From Proteles cristata cristata (taxonomy: Eukaryota; Chordata; Mammalia; Carnivora; Hyaenidae), in assembly GCA_017311185.1 (NCBI GenBank), contig JAESUZ010004534.1:2813501-2877500 (forward strand): a stretch of DNA of 64,000 nt, written 5' to 3'. A model generated the notes under the pieces. It saw nothing but the letters and a program-made list of their open reading frames with translations. It was not told the origin of the DNA and did not search any database. Shown piece by piece: positions 34,195-46,039 of the stretch. The translations under genes and the position numbers were made by a program. Position 1 is the stretch's first letter. Each line of letters opens with the position of its first letter.

Positions 34195-34890
34195 TCTTTT
34201 TTCCACATCCAAAGAGCCTTTGTTATCTCTTGTCTTTTTAATGATAGCCATTCTAACAGGCATGGGGTGATAATCTCATTATGGTTTTAATTTGTATTTC
34301 CCTAATGACTAGTGATGTTGTCATCTTTCAACTAAGGTACATTATTTCATGTACCTGTTGGCCTTTAGTATATCTTCTTTGCCAAATATCTCTTCGGGTC
34401 CTCTGCCTATTTTTTAATTGGGTTGTTTACTTTTACTATTGAGTTGTATGAGTTCTTTATATGTTTTGGATATTAACCTCTTATCATATATATGATTTGC
34501 AAATATTTTTTCCCATTCTGTAGGTTGTCTTTTTGTTTTTTGATGGCTTCTTTTGTTGAGCAGAGGCTTTTTAGTTTGATGTAGTGCCAGTTCTTTATTT
34601 TTTATTTTGTTGTGTTTTAGATTTCATACCCAAAAAAAATCATTACCAAAACCAAAGTCAAAGAGATTTGTTCCTATATTTTCTTTTTGGAGCTTCATGG
34701 TTTCAGTTCTTACATTTAAGTCTAAGCCATTTTGAGTCAGTTTTGTGAGTAGTATAAGATATGGATTCAGTTTTGTTCTTTTACATGTGAATATCCAATT
34801 ATCCCAGCACCTTTTATTAAAGAAACTGTCTTTTCCCCCACACAGTATTATTGTTGACTCCTTTGTCAAATATGTGTTAACCATGCAAAT
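34195..34890 (-). mobile_element. Reversed L1 ORF2 fragment abutting the plus-strand L1
   Basis: Reverse-complement distal ORF2 text: CATTCTAACAGGCATGGGGTG, GTATTTCCCTAATGACTAG, CAAATATTTTTTCCCATTC, CCATTTTGAGTCAG, CCCAGCACCTTTTATTAAAG. It starts mid-ORF2 with no 3' UTR, directly after the end of the plus-strand L1. Confidence 0.87.
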
Positions 34891-36435
34891 ATTTTAATAA
34901 TAAAATACTAGCTCAGATGCCAGGTTAAGAAAAATTTAAAGTTAAGAATATTGTTTTCCTGTAGAGAGTATAATAGATTGTAATACCTGGGTAGAGTTAC
35001 CATTTAAAAAATTTTTCATTTGCTTTCTAAACTTGATAGCTTTTTGCACACATTCCAAATGGAACATTTTATTTATAATTCAATAATCTGCTTTAATACT
35101 AATCATATACAAATTGGTTTAATATATTTAAGAATGAAGAACTGATTTGTTCATCTGAAAACTCAGCCATTGCAAAAACGTTCCCTTAATTTTTTGAAGC
35201 AACTTGTAGATATTTTCCAATAGAAAAACTATCAATCACAGCATTATGGCCCCCTCATCCCTTTTCAAAGTTCTCCTACTCATTATTCCTTGACTCTGTG
35301 TCCTTAGATAATTTTTTTTTTAATCCTGTCTCCTCACAATGTCATTATATATCTTGAAAATTGCAGAAGCATTTGAGATACTGTGAAAGAAAATATAATA
35401 TTCCTGGTCAACTTGCTTTTGTCCAGGCAGTTTGGTAGATCTGTAAAATCTTTCAAATTTTACTTTTCAGATGTACCCTAATTTTTTCAAGTTTCCTCAT
35501 CCCTAAAGTTTGTAAAATGTAAATTCCTAAATTGTAAATCTGCTCTTCTTTTATATGTTTCTGCCATTTTCTCTGTTACTCTTTCTTTCAGAGAATACTA
35601 GTTCAAATTCCTTCACTTTTTCTTCTCCCTATCTGAAGATTGACATGAAACAATGACTATGTTGTCTTCTGCCAGAGGGTTCAATATAAAACAAATAAAA
35701 GTAGACATCACATTTCTTTTATATAATGCCAGCAATAGAAGTTTTCCTTATACTTAACACCCAATAAAAGAAAGAATGATTTTGACACAGCTCTATAAAC
35801 AAGAAAAAACAAGCTGCCGTGGTGCACAAAATACATAATATTTTTCAACATTCTTCTTATTACATTTCGTACTTGGTTAAGACACTAATGAGTATTTGTG
35901 GAAGATTGGCCTCCATTTTATTACCTCTGTTTAATTAGTTTTTTACATGCTTGGAAATTCATGAATGCTCTAAGGAAAAGAGAGTAGGCCTAGGGTCTAG
36001 AAGAGAAGGAGGCTGTACTCAGGTATACCTCCTTTTCATTCATCCTCTACTGAAGTTCCCTATGGATCAGCTCTCTACTGTCCTTAATTTCACACTTCCC
36101 CTAGATAATCTCATCCAGTTACATAAGTTAAATGGAATCTGGCCTTCGGAGGATAGAATTTCCAAACCCTCCCATTTCAAACTTCTAGATATACTGGATA
36201 GAATATACAAAAATAATTTAAAATATATGAATAAGGTTCTAAGAGATAAAGAATGGCAGAAATGAAGAGAAAATGCAACAGCAGAGGACAGCAAGTGACT
36301 TAGTGATACAGTTGCCTTCAAGTAAAATTATCAAAAATCTCCAGTCAAAATCCTAAGAAGAAAACCTCAAATAAATGAATGAAAACATGGCAGGAAAAAG
36401 AGAAAATATTAACACATCACAATCATACAGGGAAA
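34891..36435. other. Long stretch without recognisable gene or repeat
   Basis: AT-rich unique sequence. A 104-codon open frame at 35951-36265 has no recognisable domain and overlaps a reverse frame of similar size, so I treat it as chance. Confidence 0.5.
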
Positions 36436-36501
36436 TATTAATACATCTGTCTATGTAGCTGAGAGATCAAGCAAAAAACCAGTAAATATACAAAAATTTG
36501 A

Positions 36502-36700
36502 GGGGCACCTGGGTGGCGCAGTCAGTTAAGCATCCGAATTCAGCTCAGGTCATGATCATGGGTTTGAGCCCCACGTTGGACTATGTGCTGACAGCTGGAT
36601 CCTGGAACCGGCTTTGGATTCTGTGTCTCCCTCTCTCTCTGCCCCTCCCCTGCTTGTGCTCTGTCTCTCTCTCTCCCTCAAAATGAAAAAACATTTAAAA
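36502..36700 (+). mobile_element. SINE, first of a tail-to-tail pair
   Basis: GGGGCACCTGGGTGGCGCAG head, CATCCGAATTCAGCTCAGG, and a CTCAAAATGAAAAAACATT tail. It lacks a few bases around the B box. Its tail runs straight into the reversed tail of the next copy. Confidence 0.95.
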
Positions 36701-36916
36701 ATATTTTTTTAATGTTTTATTTCTGAGAGAGAGAGAGAGAGAGGCAGTGTGAGCAGGAGAGGGTCAGAGAGAGGAAGACAAAGAATCTGAAGCAGGATCC
36801 AGGCTCTGAGCTAGCTGTCAGCACAGAGCCTCATGCAGGGCTCAAACCCACAAACCGTGAGATCATGTCCTGAGCCGAAGTCTGAAGCTCAACTGACTGA
36901 GCCACCCAGGCACCCG
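36701..36916 (-). mobile_element. SINE, second of the pair, reversed
   Basis: T-rich start, (GA)n at 36725-36742, the GAGCTAGCTGTCAG variant of an intermediate subfamily, and a reversed head ending CCACCCAGGCACCC. Probably inserted into the A tail of the first copy. Confidence 0.95.
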
Positions 36917-37300
36917 TAAAAAATGCTTTTAAATTAAAAACAAAAGGGATATAAATATTTGAGCACATAGTTAAAAAGCTTCACATATATATAATACACC
37001 ACCTAACAATTAACAAAACATATATTTTTAAGTGAATAATTAATTTTTTATAAAAATTGACAGCATACTAGCCTTAAACCAAGTTTCCATTAATACCAAA
37101 GCACTATTTGATATAAACAATATTCGATTGTCACAATGTAATAAAAATGGAATGCAATAAAAAAAAGGGGGAGAGAGTTCACATGCTGAAAAAGCAGTCA
37201 CACTGTGAAATACACTAAAGAAGAAATCATAATGAAAATAATAAAATATTTAGAAGTGAAAGATGGTATATATTACAAATACTAGGATAGACTGAAGTTT

Positions 37301-38070
37301 CTGGTAGTGTGGCGGAGAGAATTATTGAAATCTTCCTACTATATAACACTTTTATGTGTTCAAAAAATATATTGAAAACAAAATAACTTTTTCAATAAAT
37401 GGATGAGATTACAAGAAGTGGAAGAAAAAAATATGAGGCCAGGTACAAAGCCAGAATATCAATCCAGGGAAATAAAGAAACACTGAAACCATTAGGTATC
37501 TTAAGAGTGTGTTTGTGCCCCACTATGGTCCAGTTTCAGTGTGAGGCCCTAGGCAGGCCCCAGACTGGTTAGAGACCATATCGGATAAAGTTGGGTTGGA
37601 GAGACTATCCTCTCAGAGAAAAATTAATATGGAAATATTAATAAGATAAAATCCAGAAGAAGAGGGCACAGAAAATTTGCTATGTAGGCCTAAGTCTCCA
37701 AAGAGGCTTAAATAAACAAAAAATAAATAAATAAAGGCTTCCTTTAGATCTATGGAAAATGATAAGCCCACCTACAAGTGCTGTAAGCCTAAATCTTTGA
37801 TTTAGTGGGTCTAAAATCCAGAAGCTAGCAATTGTAATAAAAGCACTTAAGGGTATAAATTTTCTACAAAGTGTTCACTTAACCAAATCACATAAATGTT
37901 GATATGTAGTACTTTAATTTCTCTTCCGTTCTAAATATTTTCTAATTTTCATTTAAACTATATGTAAGCATTTCTTAATCTTCAAACCAAAGTGGAGTTT
38001 TTTATTATCATTTTGTTTTTTTTCAAATTCAATTGTACTGGCATCACAAAATGTATAATAGCCATTCTTT
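37301..38070. other. No feature recognised
   Basis: Unique-looking sequence, partly possibly decayed L1. No motif. Confidence 0.45.
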
Positions 38071-38323
38071 AAAATTATGATGTAGGGGCGCGTGGGTGGC
38101 TCAGTCGGTTAAGGGTCTGACTTCCACTCAGGTCATAATCTCACAGTTTGTGGGTTCGAGCCCTGCATCAGGCTCTGTGCTGACAGCTAGCTCAGAGCCT
38201 GGAGCCTGTTTCAGATTATGTGTCTCCCTCTCTCTCTGACCCTTCCCTGCTCAAGCTGTCTCTCTCTCTCAGAAATAAATAAAAACATTAAAACTAAATA
38301 AAATAAAATAAAATTATGATGTA
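38071..38323 (+). mobile_element. SINE, intermediate subfamily, 14 bp target duplication
   Basis: Copy at 38085-38309 with GGGGCGCGTGGGTGGCTCAG, GACAGCTAGCTCAGAG and CTCAGAAATAAATAAAAAC. AAAATTATGATGTA repeats at 38071-38084 and 38310-38323. Confidence 0.97.
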
Positions 38324-38787
38324 AAACAGGTCAATTTTCATAAAGGAGTTCATATGTGTTCAAATGTGTATCCACCAAGTATTTGTACCACAAGCTGTTA
38401 TATATCATGACTAAGAGGTTTTATCACAAAATGTAATGTTGATTCAACATTAGATAATTGTTCAAGATAATAGAAATTTGTCTCAACCAAACAAAAGAAA
38501 ATCATTTGTTTAGAAAGTTCATAAGGAACACTTAATAAATTTCAACATCTAGTTATAATTTTTTAAATTTCACTCAAAATATAAAATGAAACAGATTTCT
38601 GTAATTTGATAAGGTCATGCTCTTAAACCTACTGCAAACATATTTAATAGAGAAAAATTACATGAATTGCTGCTATTTTTAGGCATAATGGCCTGCTAAC
38701 AGCAAAACTATATCTTTCCCATCTTCCTTATCTCAGTTAATAATGACTGTTCATGAAGTAACTCAAGCTGAGACTCTAGCAGTCATC
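38324..38787. other. No feature recognised
   Basis: Unique-looking AT-rich sequence. Confidence 0.5.
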
Positions 38788-39447
38788 TTTTTTTTTCCCA
38801 AATATAATTTATTGTCAAATTAGCTGACATACAGTGTGTAAAGTGTGCTCTTGGTATTTGGGGTAGATTTCTGTGGTTCATCGCTTGCATGCAACACCCA
38901 GTGCTCATCCCAACAAGTGCCCTCCTCCCCCACCTCCCCATTCACCCTCAGTTTGTTCTCTGCATTTAAGAGTCTCTTATGGTTTACCTCCCTCCCTCTC
39001 TGTTTGCAACTATTTTTTCCTCTTCCCTTCCCCCATAGTCTTCGGTTAACTTTTTCAAGATCCATATATGAGTGAAAACATATGATATCCAACCTTCTCT
39101 GAATGACTTATTTCACTCAGCATAATACCTTCCCGTTTCATCCACGTTGCTACAAATGGCGGGATTTCATTTTTTCTCACTGCCAAGTAGTATTCCATTG
39201 TATATATAAACCACATCTTCTTTAACCATTCACCAGTTCATGGAAATTTAGGCTCTTTCTATAATTTGGTTACTGTTGAAAGCACTGCAATAAACATTGG
39301 GGTACATGTGCCCCTATGAATGAGCACTCCTGTATCCCTTGGAAAAATTCCTAGTAGTGCTATTGGTGGGTCGAAGGGTGGTTCTATTTTTAATTTTTTG
39401 AGAAACCTTCACACTGTTTTCCAGGGCAGCTACACCAGTTTACATTC

Positions 39448-39900
39448 TCACCAACAGTGTAAGAGGGTTACCATTTCTCCACATCCTTGCCAGCACCTGT
39501 AGTTTCCTGATTTGTTCATTTTAGCCAATCTGACGGAAGTGAGGTGGTATCTTAATGTGGTTTTGATTTGTATTTCCCTGATGATGAGTGATGTTGAGCA
39601 TCTTTTCATGTGCCTGTTGGTCATATGGATGTCTTCTTTGGAAAAGTGTCTATTTATGTTTTCTGCCCATTTCTTCACCAGATTGTTTGTTTTCTGGGTG
39701 TTGAGTTTGGTAAGTTCTTTATAGATTTTGAATACTAACCCTTTACTGATATGTAATTTGTAAATATTTTTTCCCATTCTACCAGTTGCTTTTTGGTTTT
39801 GTTGATTGTTTCCTTTGCAGTGCAGAGCTTTTATCTTGATGAGGTCCCAATAGTTCATTTTTGCTTTTAATTCCCTTGCCTTTGGAGATGTGTTGAGCAT
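39448..39900 (-). pseudogene. L1 ORF2 C-terminal fragment (reversed)
   Basis: A 150-codon open piece of ORF2 distal to the RT. It includes the KNIYKLHISKG-like region, [19 protein letters not shown] and the first part of the zinc knuckle (CWQGCGE...LLHC). The frame breaks after that, so no full domain remains. Confidence 0.8.
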
Positions 39901-40224
39901 GAAATTGCTGTGGCTGAGGTCAAAGAGGTTGTTGCCTGTTTTCTCCTCTTGGTTTTTGATGGTTTATTGTATCACATTTAGGTCTTTCATCCATTTTGAG
40001 TTTATTTTTGTGTATGGTGTAAGAGAGTGGTCCAGTTTCATTCTTCTGTACATTGCTGTCTAGTTCTCCTAGCACTATTTGCTAAAGAGATTATCTTTTT
40101 CCACTGGATACTCATTATTGCTTTATCAAAGATTAGTTGGCTGTACATTTGTGGGTCCACTTCTGGGTTCTCTATTCTATTCCATTGATCTACATATCTG
40201 TTTTTGTGCCAATGCCATACTGTC

Positions 40225-40600
40225 ATTAAATGCATGAAGGTTAAAGAACATCCTACTAAAGAATGAATGGGTCAACCAGGCAATTAAAGAAGAAATTAAA
40301 AAATATATGGAAGCACATGAAAATGAAAATGCGACAGTCCAAACCCTTTGAGATGCAATAAAGGCAGTCATAAGAGGAAAATACAGTGGAATCCAGGCCT
40401 ATCTCAAGAAACAAGAAAAATCCCATATATAAAACCTAACCTCTCACCTACAGGAACTAGAAGCAGAACAGCAAAGAAACCCCAAGGCCAGCAGAAGAAG
40501 AGAAATTATAAGGATTACAGCAGAAATAAACAACATAGAATCTTAAAAGAACAAAAAACAAACAGTAGAGCAGATCAATACTCTAACAGCTCGTTTCTGT
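40225..40600 (+). pseudogene. L1 ORF2 late endonuclease to pre-RT, inverted segment start
   Basis: Forward text corresponding to the end of the endonuclease and linker (AATGAATGGGTCAACCAGG, GAAGAAATTATAAGGATTAC). Frameshifts and stops interrupt it. The second L1 is inserted at its end, and the reading resumes at about 41370 (AAACCCTAGCCAGACTTTC). Confidence 0.7.
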
Positions 40601-41368
40601 GTTTTTCTTTTTCTTTTATTTTACAAATAGTTTATTGTCAAGTTGGTTTCCATATAACACCCAGTGATCATCCCCACAAGTGCCCTCCTCCATGCCCATC
40701 TCCTCCCTCCCTCCCCACACCCATCAGTCCTCAGTTTGTTCTCAGCATTCAAGAGTCTCTCATGGTTTGCTTCTCTCCCTCTCCCCTGCTATTTTCCCTA
40801 TTCTTCTCCCCCATGGTCCTCCGTTAAGTTCCTCCTAATCCTCCCATACGTGCAAACATATGGTATTTGTCCTTCTCTGCCTGACTTATTTCGCTCAGCA
40901 TAACACCCCCAAGGTCCCATCCATGTTGCTACACATGACATATCAGATAAAGGGTTAATATCAAGAATCTATAAGGAACTCACCAAACTCCACACCTGAA
41001 AAACAAACAACCCAGTGAAGAAATGGGCAGAAGATATGAACAGACACTTCTTCAAAGATGACATCCAGATGGCCAACAGACACATGAAACGATGTTCAGC
41101 ATCCCTCCTCATCAGGGAAATACAAATCAAAACCACACTGAGATACCACCTCACGCCAGTCAGAGTGGCTAAAATGAGCCAATCAGAGAACTCTAGATGC
41201 TGGCGAGGATGTGGAGAAACGGGCACCCTCCTACACTGTTGGTGGGAATGTAAACTGGTGCAGCCCCTCTGGAAAACAGTGTGGAGGTTCCTCAAAAAGT
41301 TAACAATAGAACTCCCCTATGACCCAGCAATAGTACTGCTAGGAATTTACCCAAGGGATAATGGCTGG
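40601..41368 (-). mobile_element. Second L1 with 5' inversion, nested in the first
   Basis: 40605-40935 is reversed young L1 3' UTR and the very end of ORF2 (TTTATTGTCAAGTTGG ... ATTTCGCTCAGCATAAC). From about 40940 the direction flips to forward distal ORF2 (AAAGGGTTAATATCAAGAAT ... GGAATTTACCCAAGGGATA). About 200 bases are missing between the two parts in L1 order. The outer L1 resumes at 41370. Imperfect GCT-GTTT flanks near 40590 and 41363 may be the target duplication. Confidence 0.85.
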
Positions 41369-41383
41369 TTTTGGAAAGAATAA
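41015..41383 (+). pseudogene. L1 ORF2 C-terminal fragment with intact zinc knuckle
   Basis: A 122-codon open piece in which the CX3CX7HX4C zinc knuckle of ORF2 is complete ([18 protein letters not shown]). Preceding text [19 protein letters not shown] is the usual region before it. The rest of ORF2 is absent, so it cannot act. Confidence 0.85.
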
Positions 41384-41595
41384 ATATAAAACCCTAGCCA
41401 GACTTTCAAAAAGAAGAGAAAGAACCCAAATAGATAAAATCACAAATCAAAGAGGAGAGATCACAACTAACACCACAGAAATATAAACAATTATTAGAGA
41501 ATGCTGTAAAAAGTTATATGCCAACAAATTGGACAACGTGGAAGAAATGAATAAATTCTTAGATACCCACATACCACCAAAATTCAAAGGGGAAA

Positions 41596-41840
41596 AAATA
41601 GAAAATTTCTTTTTTTTCTTTTTTTTAAATGTTTCATTTACTTCTGAGAGAGAGTGTGAGCAGGAGAGGGTTAGACAGAGAGGGAGATACGGAATCAGAA
41701 GAAGTTTCCAGGTTCTGAGCTAGCTGTTAGCACAGAGCCCGACAGTGGGGCTTGAACCCACGAACTGTGAGATCATAACCTGAGCCAAAGTCAGACGCTT
41801 AACCGACTGAGCCACCCACACGCCCCGAAATAGAAAATTT
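41596..41840 (-). mobile_element. SINE, reversed, 13 bp target duplication, in the inverted L1
   Basis: Copy at 41609-41827 of the intermediate subfamily (GAGCTAGCTGTTAG). AAATAGAAAATTT repeats at 41596-41608 and 41828-41840. The L1 reads on across it. Confidence 0.96.
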
Positions 41841-43105
41841 GAACAGACCCATAACTGGCAAAGAAATTGAGTAAGTTCTTATAAATCTCCCAACAAATAA
41901 GAGACCTGGGCCAAATGGCTTTCCTGGGGAATTCTATCAAACATTAAAAACAGAGTTAATACCTATCTTTCTCAAGCTGTTTCAAAAAAATAGAAGTAGA
42001 AGGAAACCTTCCAGACTCATCCTATGAAGTCAGCATTACCTTGATTCTCAAATCAGAGACCTCACTAAAAAGAAATACAGGCCAATATCCCTGACGAACA
42101 TGGAGGCAAAAATTCTTGACAAGATACTAGCTAATCGAATTCAACAGCATATAAAAAGAATTATTCACCATGATCAAGTGAGATTAATTCCTGGGCCACA
42201 GGGTTAGTTCAATATTTGTAAATCAATTAATGTGATACATCATATTAACTGAAGAAAGGATAAGAAATATATGATCCTGTCAACAGATGCATAAAAAGTA
42301 TTTGACAAAATACAGCATTCTTTCTTAATAAAAACCCTCAAGAAAATTGGGATAGAAGAAACATATTCAACATCATAAAAGCCATATATGTAAAGCCCAC
42401 AGCTAATATCGTTCTCGGTGGAGAAAAACTGAGAGCTTTTCCCCTGAGATCAGGAACATGACAGGGATGTCCACTCTCACCGCTGTTGTTTAACATAGTG
42501 TTGGAAGTCCTAGCCTCAGCAATCAGAAAACAAAATGAAATAAAAAGCATCCAAATTTGCAAACTTTCACTTTTTGCAGATGACATGATACTCTACATAG
42601 AAAACCTGTAAGACTCCACCAAAAAAATGCTAGAACTGCTACATGAATTCAGCAAAATCACAGGATGTAAAATCAATGTACAGAAATCAGTTGCACTTCT
42701 ATACATCAATAATGAAGCAACAGAAAGAGAAATCAAGAAACCAATCCCATTTACAATTGCACCAAAAAGAATAAAATACCTAGGAACAAACCTAACCAAA
42801 GATATAAAAGCTCTGTATGCTGAAAACTACAGAAACCTTACAAAGGAAACTGAAGAAGATACATGGAAAAACATTCCATGTTATGGATTAGAAGGACAAA
42901 TCTTGTTAAAATGTCAATACTACCCAAAGCAATCTACACATTCAATGCAATCCCAATCAAAATTGCACTGACATTCTTTCCAGAGCTAGAACAATGATAA
43001 AATTTGTATGGAACCATAGAAGACCCTGAATAGCAACCGCAAAGTTGAAAAAGAAAACCGAAGCAGGAGGCATCACAATCCCAGACTTTAGACACTAATT
43101 CTAAT
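41841..43105 (+). pseudogene. L1 ORF2 reverse transcriptase region, inverted segment
   Basis: Forward RT text with the FADD catalytic motif at 42573-42584, preceded by the [14 protein letters not shown] region (about 42460-42495). A 114-codon open piece (42627-42971) covers the RT thumb side (ISKITGCKINVQKS, PFTIAPKRIKYLGTNL in part). Frameshifts and stops elsewhere break the gene. Confidence 0.82.
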
Positions 43106-44249
43106 ACACAAAGAATTAAATTCTTAGCAGTTATTTTACTATTTTATTATTAATAATAATCATCATCCCTATTCAAGTGAAGCTCTTTTTTGCACCAAAT
43201 AAAAATCAATTTGAGCCCATTTTAGTATATTGGCATTAATACTGCTTTTTACTATTTTCTTCAGATAGATATTTTAAAATAATCTCTATGTTAAAATTAA
43301 TAGTCAGAACCAATGATTCTTTCCTTGTGGGGGGGGGTTGTTCTATAAAAAGAAAAGGGTGGGGAGGGAAGGAGAGGGAAGGGAAGAATAAAGGATAAAG
43401 ATATTTTTAATAATAAAGTCCATACTTCTGTCTCTCTGTACATCTCTCCTCAAGTGATACCACAGTGTCATTCAAGATTTATTGAGTTTAGGACAGCTAT
43501 CTGGTCAGAAGGAGTGGTAGGGAATTTGTCTTGAAACTGTGTTAACATAGTGAGCACAATGTTTCTACTCAGGTCTTATGATTATTTGGAGTGGCGACGA
43601 TCATAGTAAGGTATTAACAACCCTCCCTAAGCTAGCCTTGACACTGCTATGCCTGCATTCAGATACCCTGTATGTATGTGATATGTCGTTTGTTAGTTCC
43701 TGGTATTACAACAGAGCACAAGGACATTTTCCTTCTTCCAACGAGCCAGCAGGCTATGTAAGAAAGTGAGTTATTATAATAGGATGTGAGGATGGTCTGT
43801 GACAATATTAGATCAGCAGAAGACATACCTAAACCAGACAGGGGTTGGAGATGGTACTGTTCAAGGAAATTATATCTAAACTAGTATCAGAAGAATAAGC
43901 AGGGGTTAGTCTGCCAGAGAGAGGAGAATCAAAAAACAGCATTCCAGGGCTGATCTGACAAAGCCAGAAAGAGCAGCAAGAAGATGGCATGACAAGTTTG
44001 TTTGTAGCAATCATGGAAATTCAGGTCCTTGAATACATACCAGAGGTGCCTTCTCTATCATAAGACAGAGTGTGTGTGTTTGGTGGTAATGCCTTGACAA
44101 TATCTGTAAGTGGACGACCCATTCCTCTTTCTCAGAGGAAATCCAGTTCTTGTCTTCAAATCTAAAAAGTATGACAGGATTAAAGAAGGGTAATTCCTGA
44201 GCTTCCTTAAAGTAGCATCACAGAAAGACCAGGACTTAGAAGTCATTAT
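43106..44249. other. No feature recognised
   Basis: Unique-looking sequence with a G run at 43329-43338 followed by a purine-rich GGGAAGG tract to about 43390. No coding signal. Confidence 0.5.
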
Positions 44250-44420
44250 TGTATAGACTATCATTTGCTAGCTGTGTGACCATAAGCAAGTTACTCAGCC
44301 ACTCTGGGCTTCAACTCCCTCAATAGGAAAAAAAAAAAAAAGACTTCCCAGAATTATACTGAGAATTAAATAAAATTGTGCCTATAAAATACTCTTACAA
44401 GTGCTCAACAATTGTTCTTT
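44250..44420 (+). mobile_element. MIR
   Basis: GCTAGCTGTGTGACCATAAGC and AAGTTACTCAGCCACTCTGG are the MIR core. GAATTATACTGAGAATTAAAT and GTGCTCAACAATTGTTC form its 3' part. An A run at 44328-44341 has grown in the middle. Confidence 0.9.
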
Positions 44421-45689
44421 TTCCTTCCTTTTCCTTCTCACTATTTCCATCTTCAGTGCAAATGACCTCTGAGAGCAAATGCTTGGCTCCTCACCCATTT
44501 CACACACATACTCATACTCATCCCCAGATCAATTTCTGTCCAGGAAGAGTCCCTAAATCTTCCCTAGTGCTGCTGTCATTTTTACTGGGGCCACAGGTCC
44601 AGGAATGTGAAGTGCTCCTTGGCTGTTTCTGTGCCATCTTCTCTGTTTAGAGTCCTGATGCAGGAAAGGGTAGATGTGGGTTTGGGCACAGACCCTGCCA
44701 TACAGCCTGTCCATACAGCCAATCGCCACTAAAAAAAACAGAAAGTCAAAGCAACAAGCTCCCACTTTTGATTTTGTTTTTGTTTTTGAAATGAAAGACA
44801 CTTATATAGTTCTCTTATCTAAAAATATCTAAGCAAAGTGATCTTGCTTACAAATATACAAGAACATTTATGCAGTTATACTCTAAAAATGTGAGCTTTT
44901 CAAACACATTAATATCTACTGGTCCTAGAGGTGGTTTCACCAACCCTTCCCTGATATAAATTATGTATGTTCTGCTGCTTCAAAGTCTCTTTACCTTTAG
45001 CACAATATTTCTTTCCTTTAAAAATGCAACAGATCAGAAGAGAGTTAGAAATATCATTTGAAGCTATATAAAACAAAAGAGATGCTGCTGAAGAAATAAA
45101 AGTGCACTCAACCAAAAGAGAGACTATAAACCTCCAGGGAATGAGCTAAGACAACCCTATGAATCTCACCAGGAAACCAAATAATAAGCAAGGGAAGTTA
45201 ATAATGAATGAACAAATAAATTGGAACTCTAAACCCTACAGAAGCAAAAACACTGTTCCCATTTGTTCTGACTTTGGCTCTATTTCTCATTTACTTAAAT
45301 CAAGGGCAGTGTATATCCTGGGCTAACTCTAGAAAATATACAGTCTTCAGAAATTTCACTCTATGAGAAGTTAAGAGGCAAATTAAGTATATAGGGGTTA
45401 GATTTTTAATAAAGCAAAAATTAAGTTTATGCAAAAACTTCAGTTAGGACTTGGGCTCTCCCGCAGTAGACTGACATCTTAGAAGACAGAGCAGAATAGA
45501 GCATGCTCTCAGCCAAGGAAGGGTTAAGTTGACCACCTGCTATTTGTACCTAAACATAATTATTGTACCTACTGCTGCTAAAGCCCTCTTCACTCTAGCA
45601 ATTGATTGCTCACCTATGTTTAGGGAAATTCAGATAAATATCATCCCAAGTCCTTGGAAAAGCCACTTTGGGAAAGCCTATCAACAATC
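44421..45689. other. No feature recognised
   Basis: About 1.3 kb of unique-looking sequence. Overlapping short frames on both strands near 44378-44801 have no domain. Confidence 0.5.
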
Positions 45690-45890
45690 CTTCAAAGAAT
45701 AAAAAAACATTATAATTATTCTTAATATCAAGTTCATGCTTTGTCACCACATATATAATTATCCTTATTTTCAGATGAAGAAAAGTCAACTTCCTTAATG
45801 TCACACCCCTCAACCTAGTGACAGAGTTAGAACTTGAACTCTGATATTTCACCCTTTGGACCCTGTCCTCACATGTAGCACCTTCCCCCT
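45690..45890 (+). mobile_element. MIR 3' half
   Basis: ATCCTTATTTTCAGATGAAG, AATGTCACACCCCTCAACC, GTTAGAACTTGAACTCTG and TTGGACCCTGTCC match the order of MIR. Confidence 0.72.
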
Positions 45891-46039
45891 ACACCGTACA
45901 TTTTTCCTTCACTTAAACTTGATTAAGTATCAATTACACATAGCTTTAATAAAAATTTATATCAAATAAATTAAGCCTCTGTTCACTAAAATCCAAAGTG
46001 CAGGCAGTGTATGCTACTATTAATAACATATTGGTATAA

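Larger units (their letters stand above)
36436..37300 (+). mobile_element. Old L1/HAL1-like endonuclease fragment around a SINE pair
   Basis: Text before the SINEs (GAGAGATCAAGCAAAAAACC) and after them (CAACAATTAACAAAACATAT, AAAAATTGACAGCATACTAG, ACCAAGTTTCCATTAAT) follows the ORF2 endonuclease of an ancient L1. It is heavily decayed. Confidence 0.6.
38788..43105 (-). mobile_element. Younger L1 with 5' inversion (twin priming)
   Basis: 38788-40224 is reversed L1: a T run, the 3' UTR, and distal ORF2 up to GGCACAAAAACAG (near 40198-40210 in reverse). At 40224/40225 the direction flips. 40225-43105 is forward ORF2, from the late endonuclease (AAAGAAGAAATTAAAAAATA) through the RT to GCATCACAATCCCAGACTTT. 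The last forward base and the last reversed base lie close together on an intact L1, which is the signature of twin priming. A second L1 and a SINE are nested inside the forward part. Confidence 0.88.

Noticed and set aside
35951..36265. 104-codon open frame
   Set aside because: No recognisable family, and an 84-codon frame overlaps it in reverse, as expected by chance.
40348..40827. 159-codon open frame, the longest in the window
   Set aside because: It crosses the join between forward ORF2 text and reversed 3' UTR text of a nested L1, so it is an accident of the insertion.
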